A program made the translations under genes and the position numbers. Shown piece by piece: positions 35,675-43,150 of a stretch of 64,000 nt of DNA. The DNA is from an uncultured Prevotellaceae bacterium. GTDB lineage: Bacteria; Bacteroidota; Bacteroidia; Bacteroidales; Bacteroidaceae. Where the stretch lies: the NCBI GenBank assembly GCA_900319385.1, contig ONOG01000001.1:124001-188000 (forward strand), read 5' to 3'. Within the stretch, counting starts at the first letter, position 1; every line of letters begins with the position of its first letter. The notes beneath the pieces were generated by a model. The model did no database searches, was not told the origin of the DNA, and saw nothing but the letters and a program-made list of their open reading frames with translations.

Positions 35675-35745
35675 CTTTTGTCTGCACCTTGGCCGACTTT
35701 CTTGTGCGCTGGCCGTGAGTTTGCAGGGCGGCACAGAAAAGTTTG
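35675..35745. repeat. Degenerate 22-bp array next to copy B
   Basis: Three diverged units with shared spacing: TCTGCACCTTGGCCGACTTT, TGTGCGCTGGCCGTGAGTTT, AGGGCGGCACAGAAAAGTTT (each followed by two more bases). Confidence 0.55.
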
Positions 35746-35803
35746 CGGCGCACTGTGGGGAAATTCACAGTGCGCCGCAGATGGGATGTCGCTTCGGAGC
35801 GGT

Positions 35804-36689
35804 TCAGACGAGGTGGCGAATCAGCTCTTCTCGGTCGCCGGGCAGCATGTCGATGACGGGCAGCTCGATCATGGTGTAAGCGCCACGAGGCACGGGCTAC
35901 GTTGACGAGCACCTGTGCGGTGAGCGCGGGATTGTTGATGCGCATGTTGAACTCGAAGAGCTGGTTGTGGGTCGTGCCCGACACGCCTTTGCGCACGAGG
36001 TTGACGCCGTGGCCGACGTCGTTGAGTGCATCGACGCTGTCAACCTGCATGACGTGGGTTTCGTCGTTGACGAAGTAGGGGTCGGCCTTCACTGCGGCGG
36101 CTATCTGCTGGAAGTCGTAGCCCGGGAGCAGTTCGACATAGACCATGCGGCGGTGAATGCCGGTGCCGAGGGGGATGGTGACGCTGAGGGCGTCCTTCAC
36201 ACCTTCGATGGCGCGGACGGCGACACTGTGTCCCATCGAACGGCCCGGGCCGAAGTTGGTGTACGAGATGCCCTTGGGTGCAAGGCTCTCCATGAGGGTG
36301 CGGACGATGGAGTCGCTGCCCGGGTCCCAGCCGGCGGAGATGACGGCGACGCGGCCTGCTGCCTTGGCGGCTGCATCGAGCGAACGGCGCAGATCGACAA
36401 TCTGGGTGTGGATGTCGAACGAATCGACGGTGTTGATGCCCAGTGCGAGGCACTCCTTGGCGTATTCCTCGACGCGGCGGGTGGGGGTGGCAAGGATGGC
36501 AACCTGCACGCCGCTGAGTTCGGCGATGTTCTTGACGACGGGGTAGGCGGCGAGTTCGGCGGGGCAGTCCTCGGCGCCACGACGGCGCACGATGCCCACG
36601 CACTCCATGTCGGGTGCGGCTTCGACGGCCTGCAGGGCGTACTTGCCAATATTGCCATAGCCGACGATTGCTACTTTAATTGTGTCCAT
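35804..36689 (-). pseudogene. ddh: meso-Diaminopimelate D-dehydrogenase, frameshifted near the C-terminus
   Basis: The enzyme reductively aminates L-2-amino-6-oxopimelate to meso-diaminopimelate using NADPH, a one-step branch of lysine and peptidoglycan precursor synthesis. The N-terminal V-A-I-V-G-Y-G-N-I-G-K-Y and the core (SAGWDPGSDSIVRTLMESLA, GPGRSMGHSVAVRAIEGVKD, MQVDSVDALNDVGHGVNLVR) are intact. After V-L-V-N-V-A-R-A-S the expected end appears in another frame: [17 protein letters not shown], stopping at 35804. A few residues are also missing at the joint (about 35885-35895). Read without the shift, the frame runs on into the repeat element to 35589. Either a real inactivating mutation or a sequencing error. 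Confidence 0.85.
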
Positions 36690-36740
36690 GTTTTAAGCTA
36701 TTTGGGGAGAAAAAGTAAGCAAATTTCCTTGTTTCGCTTG

Positions 36741-36748
36741 CAAAGGTA
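36741..36748 (-). promoter_or_regulatory. -7 box of ddh
   Basis: TACCTTTG on the minus strand, about 50 bases before the ATG at 36689. Confidence 0.6.
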
Positions 36749-36852
36749 CGCTTTTTGTGTGGATTTACCTAACAAAATGAAAGAAAAATGAGGGCTTGCA
36801 TGGCATTTCTGCCGTACAAGCCCTCAAATTGTGCTATTTTGTCAGGCGAAGT

Positions 36853-39800
36853 TTACTTCGCAGGAGTTTCTTCTACGTCTGCTTCCTTGATCTTGCGACC
36901 CATGATGAGCTGTGCCGTCGGGGCTGCGATGAAGAGCGACGAGAGCGTACCGCCCACAACACCGAGTATCATGGCGAAGGCGAACGAGCGGATGTTGTCG
37001 CCGCCGAAGATGAAGATGGCCAACAGCACGATGAGAGTCGAAACCGACGTGTTGATGGTTCGGGCCAGGGTCTGGTTCAGCGATTCGTTGAACAGACGCT
37101 GGGTGTCGCGCTTGGGATACAGGCGGAAGTTCTCGCGGATACGGTCGAAGATGACCACCTTGTCGTTGATGGAGTAACCGATAGCCGTCAGGATGGCACC
37201 GATGAAGGTCTGGTCGATCTCGAGCGAGAAGCCGATCCAGCCGTAGCAGAGCGAGTAGAGGCCGAGGATGACGAGCGTATCGACGGTCAGGGCTGTGATG
37301 GCACCGACGGAGTAGGCTACGTTGCGGAATCGCAGGAGGATGTAGAGGAAGATGGCGACGAGGGCGAGGATGACGCTGATGACGGCGCCTCGGGTGACGT
37401 CGGCCGCAATCGAAGGACCTACCTTCTGCGAACTGATGATCGATCCGCCGACGCGGTTGTCGCGGTCGATGAAGTTTTCGAGGCTTACCTTCGAGCCATC
37501 AATCATGCCGCCTTCGACGAATGTCTCGTAGAGAACCTTCTCGATCTCGGCATCGACGTTGGCACCGCTGTCCTTGATGCGGTAGTTGGTCGATACGCGG
37601 ATGTTGGTTCCTTCCGTTCCGAGGGCGATGACGCTGGTGTTGTCGTGGCTTTCGGGGTCGAGGGCGTTAATCTTGTCCTGCAGTGCGCTGCGTACCTCGT
37701 CGATGCTGACGGGTTGTGCAAACTCTACCTTGAAGTTGCGACCGCCGGTGAAGTCGATGCTCTGGCTCAGACCGCGCACACCGAAGCTGACGAACGAGGC
37801 CAGCAGGATGATGCCGAAGATGAGGAACGAGCGCTTGTAGGAGCCCATGAAGTTGTACTTCGTGCCCTGCATGAGGTTCTTCGAAAGGCTGGTCGTGAAC
37901 GTCAGATCCTGCCACTTGTCGCGGTTGAGGAAGTGTTCGTAAACGATGCGTGTGAGCCATACGGCTGTGAAGAACGAGCAGATGATACCGATGATCAGGG
38001 TCGTGGCGAAGCCCTTGATGGGACCTGTACCGAAATAGAAGAGGATGATACCGGTGATGATACTGGTGACGTTCGAGTCGAGGATGGCGCTGAAGGCGTT
38101 GCTGTAACCTGCTGCAACGGCTGCCTTGAGGTTCTTGCCGGCCTTCATCTCTTCCTTCGTGCGTTCGTAGATGAGCACGTTGGCATCGACGGCTGTACCG
38201 AGCGTGAGCACCATACCGGCGATTCCGGACATGGTGAGCGCTGCCTGCAGCGACGTCAGGATGCCGAGGGTGAAGAAGAAGTTGAGCAACAGGGCGCAGT
38301 TAGCCACCATACCGGCCTTGAAGCCGTACATGAGGCACATGTAGATCATCAGCACGACGAAGGCGATGATGAAGGAGATGAAACCTGCCTGGATGGACTC
38401 GGCACCGAGGCTCGGGCCCACAATGTCTTCCTGCACGATCTGGGCAGGTGCCGGCATCTTACCCGACGAGAGGACATTGGCAAGGTCCTTGGTGTCGTTG
38501 GTGGTGAAGTTACCGCTGATTTCGGTGCTACCGCCGTCGATCTTGTTCTTCACGTTCGGCGCGCTGTAAACGAGTCCGTCGAGCGAGATGGCGACGCAGT
38601 GGTTGACGTTGGCCTCGGTGAGGGCGGCCCACTTGCGTGCTCCTTCGGTGTTCATCTTCATCGTAACGACGGGGTTGCCGTACTGGTCAAACTCGTCCTT
38701 CGACTCTGTCACGACATCGCCTTCGAGCGGTGCACGTCCGTTCTGTCCACCGCTGGTGCGGATGGCGTAGAGTTCGAACACCTTGCCGGCCTTGTCCATC
38801 GACTTCACACCCCACATCAGACGCATGTCGGCGGGAAGGATGCGCTTGGCTGTCTCGCTGTTGATGAGCGCGTTGATCTCGGCGGTGTCGCGTGCAAGTG
38901 CGTAACCAGCCATACATCCGGCGTTGCCCTGTGCAGGCTGAAGGAGGGAGAAGAGGGGATTGGCCTTCTTTTCCTCCTCGGTGGGTCCGGCGGCAGCAGC
39001 CTTGGCGTCGGCAGCGGCCTCCTTGCTGTTCACCTGAGCGAGGATGTCCTTGGCGGCCGATGCGGCAGTGTCGGTGGCAGCTTCGGCTGTCTCCTTTGCT
39101 TCGGGCTTCACTTCGGCGGGCTGTGCTGCGGTGGTGTCGGCTGCGGTGGTGTCGGCCGGTGCTTCAGCGGCAGCGGCGTCGGTACCGCGCAGTGCGGCGT
39201 TGAGCTGGTTGAGGAAAGGCAGGGCTACCTGTGTGTCGTAGGTCTCCCAGAACTCAAGGTTGGCGCTTCCCTGGAGGAGCTTGCGCACACGTTCGGGTTC
39301 CTTGATACCAGGCAGTTCGACCATGATGCGTCCGCTCTGACCCTCAATCTTCTGGATGTTGGGCTGCACGACGCCGAAGCGGTCGATACGGGTGCGGAGC
39401 ACGCGGAACGAGTTGTCAACAGCAGCGTTCACCTCTTCGCGCAGTACGCTTTCTACCTCGCTGTCGGAGGAGTTGGTGTTCACCTTACCCTTGAGCTGCT
39501 GAGTGGCGAAGATGGATGCCAGGTTGCCGTTGGGGGCATTCTTCTTATATTCCTGGACAAATAGTGTGATGAAGTCCGACTGGCTGTCCTGAGCCTTTTT
39601 CTGTGCTTCGGCAACAGCCTTGACGAAGGCTTCGTCTGTCTTGTGGTCGGCGAGGGCCTTGACGACGTCGGGCACGCTGACCTCGAGGATGACGTTCATA
39701 CCGCCCTTCAGGTCCAGACCCAGACCGATGGCGGTTTCGCGACATTGCTTCAGGTTGTAAGCGCCCAGATAGAACGGAGTCGTGTTGAGCGAGTCCAGAT

Positions 39801-39936
39801 AGTCGTTGGCTTCCTGCTCCGTCATCTTGGCTGCCTTGTTGTCAACGTAGCTGGTTGCTACGCTGAAGGACAGGTAGAAGAGGCAGATGAGCGTGAGCGC
39901 CACAGCTAAAAACTTTACAAATCCTTTGTTTTGCAT
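36853..39936 (-). CDS. secDF: Fused protein translocase subunit SecDF
   Basis: An inner-membrane RND-type protein that uses the proton gradient to assist Sec export. The 1027-aa single chain joins SecD and SecF, as in other Bacteroidetes. The SecD half has an N-terminal helix, GLGLDLKGGMNVILEVSVPD, GQSGRIMVELPGIKEPERVR and the periplasmic domain. An Ala/Glu-rich insert (about 235-320) is low complexity. SecD membrane helices include GIAGMVLTLGTAVDANVLIY with E-R-x-K-E-E. The SecF half contains SQSIDFTGGRNFKVEF and TAIGYSINDKVVIFDRIREN. The -7 box at 40065 gives a leader of about 120 nt, long for this genome. The gene stands alone. Confidence 0.96.
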   Translation of the reverse strand: MQNKGFVKFLAVALTLICLFYLSFSVATSYVDNKAAKMTEQEANDYLDSLNTTPFYLGAYNLKQCRETAIGLGLDLKGGMNVILEVSVPDVVKALADHKTDEAFVKAVAEAQKKAQDSQSDFITLFVQEYKKNAPNGNLASIFATQQLKGKVNTNSSDSEVESVLREEVNAAVDNSFRVLRTRIDRFGVVQPNIQKIEGQSGRIMVELPGIKEPERVRKLLQGSANLEFWETYDTQVALPFLNQLNAALRGTDAAAAEAPADTTAADTTAAQPAEVKPEAKETAEAATDTAASAAKDILAQVNSKEAAADAKAAAAGPTEEEKKANPLFSLLQPAQGNAGCMAGYALARDTAEINALINSETAKRILPADMRLMWGVKSMDKAGKVFELYAIRTSGGQNGRAPLEGDVVTESKDEFDQYGNPVVTMKMNTEGARKWAALTEANVNHCVAISLDGLVYSAPNVKNKIDGGSTEISGNFTTNDTKDLANVLSSGKMPAPAQIVQEDIVGPSLGAESIQAGFISFIIAFVVLMIYMCLMYGFKAGMVANCALLLNFFFTLGILTSLQAALTMSGIAGMVLTLGTAVDANVLIYERTKEEMKAGKNLKAAVAAGYSNAFSAILDSNVTSIITGIILFYFGTGPIKGFATTLIIGIICSFFTAVWLTRIVYEHFLNRDKWQDLTFTTSLSKNLMQGTKYNFMGSYKRSFLIFGIILLASFVSFGVRGLSQSIDFTGGRNFKVEFAQPVSIDEVRSALQDKINALDPESHDNTSVIALGTEGTNIRVSTNYRIKDSGANVDAEIEKVLYETFVEGGMIDGSKVSLENFIDRDNRVGGSIISSQKVGPSIAADVTRGAVISVILALVAIFLYILLRFRNVAYSVGAITALTVDTLVILGLYSLCYGWIGFSLEIDQTFIGAILTAIGYSINDKVVIFDRIRENFRLYPKRDTQRLFNESLNQTLARTINTSVSTLIVLLAIFIFGGDNIRSFAFAMILGVVGGTLSSLFIAAPTAQLIMGRKIKEADVEETPAK

Positions 39937-40273
39937 TTTTGTTTTGAAGTTGTTAATTATTAATGATTATTTTGATGTGACTTAGGTGTGAAGACGGTTT
40001 CTGCGCACGCTTACTAGCCCCGAAAAAAGTCTATTTTCGGTGCGCAGATACCTTTTCAAGGTTGCAAAGGTAGTGTTTTTTTGTGAAAATCAAGATTTTT
40101 CGGAGAAAAAACAGCAGTTTTTCCTACGAAATGTGACGCAATGCTATGTTTTGGTAGGGAATGAAGCGAAAAAGACAGGGCTTTTCGCCGCGTCGCTGTG
40201 TTCGCGCGCGTATATAAAGGTATATATATAAATAGGTGTAAGGGGGACACTTCGTGGGGGCACAGCAGCGTGT
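39937..40273. other. Gap upstream of secDF
   Basis: No gene is seen. It holds the secDF leader and -7 box (40065-40072), then an AT-rich stretch with TATATATATAAATAGG (about 40217-40232), part of which recurs inverted at about 58826-58848. Confidence 0.6.
40065..40072 (-). promoter_or_regulatory. -7 box of secDF
   Basis: TACCTTTG on the minus strand. Confidence 0.5.
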
Positions 40274-41404
40274 TTACTTCTGCAGTTCGAGCCATGCAAA
40301 GATGGGGTAGTGGTCGCTCTGGTCGATGCTGTTGTCCACCACAGCACCGTAGGCACGCATCGACGGAGAACAGAGGATGTGGTCGATGCGGAAATACATG
40401 CCGCTGCGGTTGTACGAAAGGCCTGGGCCGTTGCCCGACCGCGTGTAGGCATCGTCCAGCAGGCGGGTCAGGCGGTGATGAGTGTAGGATATGGGGGCGT
40501 CGTTGAAGTCACCGCAGCAGATGATGTAGCGGCGTGGGCACTGCTCGATGAAAGCTGCCACGGCGTCGGTCTGGCGACCACGGATAGGGTTGGCGGCGAT
40601 GAGTTTCTTGCGTAGCGAGAGAACGTTGTGGCGCACGTGGTCCTTGTCGTGGTTGCGAATCAGGTCCCTATACTCCTCGCGGTCGGACTCCCGAAGCTTG
40701 TACGACTCCAAGTGCAGGTTGAGTACGCACAGTGTGTCGCCGCGGTCGGTCACGATGTCGTAGGCCACGGCTCCGTTGGTGTTCGACTTGAAGTCGATGA
40801 CCTGCATCCCGACAATCGGAAAGCGCGACAGGCAAGCGTAGGTCGAACCATGCACGACGTCGAAGTGGCGATAGGGATACTTCTCAGCTACAAGCGGCTC
40901 TACTTCCTTCCGTCTGAGTGCTCCCACCTCCTGCAGGCAGGCAATGTCGGCCTCGCAGTCATTCAGATAGCAGATGACAGGATGTTCCTCCCAAGGCAGT
41001 TTGTCGGGATTCGACAGGCTGAACACATTGTAGGACAGGACCTTCAAGGCACCATCCGGAGCCTCGGACGGGAAATTCAGCGGACAATAGGTGCGGATGC
41101 TGCTGGCGCAGCACAGCATACCTGTCAGCGAAATGAGCGTACCCCAATAAGCCGAACGCCGACGTCCACCCCCATCGATGCGCATCCCTAGTATGCCTAG
41201 GATGAACCACACGGGAATGAACACCAGCGTGGCAGCCAGCGTGAAAGGAAACAGCAAGCCGAGGAACGACACGTTGGGATGTACCTGTGGCCGTAGCCAG
41301 GAAGAATAGGCACATACGTTCATCGCGGCGACGCTCAGCAGGTTGAGTCCTGTCAGCATCAGCAGAAACAGGTACTTCGGTATCTTCAGCAGGAACTTGC
41401 TCAT
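40274..41404 (-). CDS. Membrane-tethered endonuclease/exonuclease/phosphatase (EEP) family protein
   Basis: 376 aa. Three N-terminal hydrophobic helices (to about residue 105) anchor it. The C-terminal EEP domain has all key motifs: VLSYNVFSLS, C-L-Q-E-V-G, LNLHLESYKL, C-C-G-D-F-N-D-A-P, R-I-D-H-I-L and S-D-H-Y-P-I. The metal-binding Glu, Asp/Asn and catalytic His residues are present, so it should be an active Mg-dependent phosphodiesterase. Substrate (nucleic acid, lipid or phosphoinositide-like) cannot be told. Its ATG overlaps the rhomboid stop (ATGA), so they form one operon. Confidence 0.9.
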   Translation of the reverse strand: MSKFLLKIPKYLFLLMLTGLNLLSVAAMNVCAYSSWLRPQVHPNVSFLGLLFPFTLAATLVFIPVWFILGILGMRIDGGGRRRSAYWGTLISLTGMLCCASSIRTYCPLNFPSEAPDGALKVLSYNVFSLSNPDKLPWEEHPVICYLNDCEADIACLQEVGALRRKEVEPLVAEKYPYRHFDVVHGSTYACLSRFPIVGMQVIDFKSNTNGAVAYDIVTDRGDTLCVLNLHLESYKLRESDREEYRDLIRNHDKDHVRHNVLSLRKKLIAANPIRGRQTDAVAAFIEQCPRRYIICCGDFNDAPISYTHHRLTRLLDDAYTRSGNGPGLSYNRSGMYFRIDHILCSPSMRAYGAVVDNSIDQSDHYPIFAWLELQK

Positions 41405-42288
41405 TTCTTGCTTGCGTCGAACAGACGCTGCTTCTCCTCAGCCGTCAGACCCGCATAGCCGTGCTGGCGAATCTTGGCCAGGATGCGGTCAATCTCCTCG
41501 TTGTCCTGCCGACGGCGTGCGTTGTATTCATAGTCCTTCACCCGTCCACCGTCGCTGACGTGCATCTGTTCCCGTTGCTGGGCGGCTTTCCGCTCGGCAC
41601 GCTCACGCTTCCAGCGAGCCAGCCAACCCTCCTTTTTCTGGCCGCGGTCGTAGTGGTCGGTCACGTCCTCGTAGGTGGTTGTCGTCCAGAAATTGTCGCC
41701 CGACATGTGGATGTGGCGCGGATGCTTTCTCCACCAAAGAATCAGAATCAGGCCGAAGAGCATACCGCCCACGTGGGCCAGGTGTGCCACACCGTCTTGC
41801 AGCGAGAAGGCTTCGAACACCTCAATCACCGCATAGAGCGCCACGAAATACTTTGCCTTGATGGGGAACGGAATAGGAATGATGAACAGTCGCTCGTTGG
41901 GAAATGTCATGCCGAAGGCCAGCAGAATGCCAAACACGGCTCCCGAGGCACCGATGGTGTTGGCCAGCGGGCTGATCCAGCCCATCATCTGACCCAGTTC
42001 CTGCACCAGGCCTGCTCCCAGTCCGCACACCAGGTAATAGACAAGGAAACGCTGTCCGCCCCACACCTGCTCCATGATGCGTCCGAACATCCACAGTGCA
42101 AACATATTGAAGAAGATGTGGCTGAAGCCACCGTGCATGAACATGTAGGTGACAAACTGGAACACGTGGAAGTTGGGCGACAGTACGTAGTACAGGCCGC
42201 AAAAGTAGCTCAGCGGAAAAAACTGCTCTGCGACGAAGGCCGCCAGGTTCAGCAGCAGCAAAGTCTTGACAACGGGAGGTATTCGCAT
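41401..42288 (-). CDS. Rhomboid family intramembrane serine protease
   Basis: 295 aa with six predicted membrane helices. The catalytic serine lies in G-A-S-G-A-V-F-G and the histidine in V-A-H-L-A-H-V-G-G-M-L-F-G. The helix-1 side has H-G-G-F-S-H-I-F-F-N-M-F, as in active rhomboids. The soluble C-terminal tail (about 215-295) is Arg/Glu-rich and ends RILAKIRQHGYAGLTAEEKQ, a tail seen in Bacteroidetes rhomboids. First gene of a two-gene operon with the EEP protein; -7 box at 42351-42358. Confidence 0.92.
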   Translation of the reverse strand: MRIPPVVKTLLLLNLAAFVAEQFFPLSYFCGLYYVLSPNFHVFQFVTYMFMHGGFSHIFFNMFALWMFGRIMEQVWGGQRFLVYYLVCGLGAGLVQELGQMMGWISPLANTIGASGAVFGILLAFGMTFPNERLFIIPIPFPIKAKYFVALYAVIEVFEAFSLQDGVAHLAHVGGMLFGLILILWWRKHPRHIHMSGDNFWTTTTYEDVTDHYDRGQKKEGWLARWKRERAERKAAQQREQMHVSDGGRVKDYEYNARRRQDNEEIDRILAKIRQHGYAGLTAEEKQRLFDASKK

Positions 42289-42350
42289 ATAGAAAATCCT
42301 TTGTTAATGAGTTGACTATCGGAAAATGCATGGCACACGCATTTTGGCTG

Positions 42351-42358
42351 CAAAGTTA
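42351..42358 (-). promoter_or_regulatory. -7 box of the rhomboid operon
   Basis: TAACTTTG on the minus strand, 62 bases before the ATG. Confidence 0.6.
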
Positions 42359-42440
42359 TCCATTTTTGACCGATATTCCGTTAAAAAAGGGGTAAATCTT
42401 AGTTTTTTTGCAAAAAAAATGATTTTTTTTATAGAAAATG

Positions 42441-42471
42441 TTTGTTTGTTGCGGTGAAAAGCATAACTTTG
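42441..42471 (+). promoter_or_regulatory. HU promoter
   Basis: TTTG (42441-42444), 19-nt spacer, TAACTTTG (42464-42471). Leader of about 85 nt. Confidence 0.75.
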
Positions 42472-42560
42472 TGACGAATATTTGCCGAAACAGCTCAAAG
42501 ATAGAGCGATAGGCATTCAAAATCACTCTTTTTTATATTAACTTTAAAAACTTCTAATTT

Positions 42561-42830
42561 ATGAACAAAAGCGAACTCGTAGCTGCAGTTGCTGCAAAAG
42601 CAGGGCTGAGCAAAGTTGACGCCAAGAAGGCTGTTGACGCAGTTGTTGCATCTGTTACCGAAGCTCTGAAGGCTGGTGACAAGGTTGCTCTCGTAGGTTT
42701 TGGTACATTCTCTGTTGCTGAGCGTGCTGCTCGTCAGGGCATCAACCCCGCAACCAAGGCTAAGATCACAATCCCTGCTAAGAAGACAGCTAAGTTTAAG
42801 GCTGGTGCCGAGCTCAACGCTGCTATCTAA
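42561..42830 (+). CDS. HU-family DNA-binding protein
   Basis: A histone-like protein that bends and compacts DNA as a dimer. The 89-aa length and sequence are classical: MNKSELVAAVAAKAGLSKVD, VALVGFGTFSVAERAARQGI-N-P-A-T, ending with the KTAKFKAGAELNAAI helix. The beta-arm residues R-Q-G-I-N-P-A-T-K that contact DNA are intact. Alone between a strong promoter and a terminator, as expected for an abundant protein. Confidence 0.96.
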   Translation: MNKSELVAAVAAKAGLSKVDAKKAVDAVVASVTEALKAGDKVALVGFGTFSVAERAARQGINPATKAKITIPAKKTAKFKAGAELNAAI

Positions 42831-42857
42831 GCACCTGTTCTCATGACAGAACAAAGG

Positions 42858-42888
42858 AGGATTCTCCCTGCTGGAGAGTCCTCTTTTT
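42858..42888 (+). terminator. HU terminator
   Basis: AGGATTCTCC-CTGCT-GGAGAGTCCT (10 bp, one G-U) followed by CTTTTT. Confidence 0.85.
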
Positions 42889-42894
42889 CTGACT

Positions 42895-42969
42895 GCTCCC
42901 GTAGTTCAATGGATAGAACAAGTCTCTCCTAAAGATTAGATACGAGTTCGATTCTCGTCGGGAGTACCA
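42895..42969 (+). tRNA. tRNA-Arg (anticodon CCU)
   Basis: Acceptor GCTCCCG/CGGGAGT, D-loop AGTTCAATGGATAGAAC, anticodon stem AGTCT/AGATT with loop CTCCTAA (anticodon CCT in DNA), T-arm ACGAG-TTCGATT-CTCGT, and an encoded CCA. It starts only 6 bases past the HU T-run. Confidence 0.95.
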
Positions 42970-42982
42970 AGTGTGAAGACTC

Positions 42983-43020
42983 AAAGCCCTGTCTGCCGAG
43001 TGGCGGACAGGGCTTTTTTT
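42983..43020 (+). terminator. tRNA-Arg terminator
   Basis: AAAGCCCTGTCTGCC pairs with GGCGGACAGGGCTTT around GAGT, running into seven Ts. Confidence 0.9.
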
Positions 43021-43030
43021 GTGCCCGATG

Positions 43031-43096
43031 GGCGCAGTGAACATTTAGCTTTGGCGCAGTGAAACCTCAGCTTTGGCGCAGTGAAACCAAAGTTTT
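43031..43096. repeat. Tandem array, three 22-bp units
   Basis: GGCGCAGTGAAACCTCAGCT-TT units begin at 43031, 43053 and 43075. Confidence 0.85.
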
Positions 43097-43150
43097 GATG
43101 GCTCTCGACTGGAGTTTGCACGGTTGTGCAGGGGTGTCGATGCAGGGGTG

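Noticed and set aside
35589-35803. Extended C-terminus of ddh encoded by the repeat
   Set aside because: The conserved ddh C-terminus is found in another frame upstream, so this tail is read-through after the frameshift.
36796-39564. A 922-codon open frame antisense to secDF
   Set aside because: Caused by GC-skewed codon use in secDF. Its translation has no domain, and secDF is complete and conserved on the other strand. The same applies to long antisense frames over the barrel, TPR and propeller genes.
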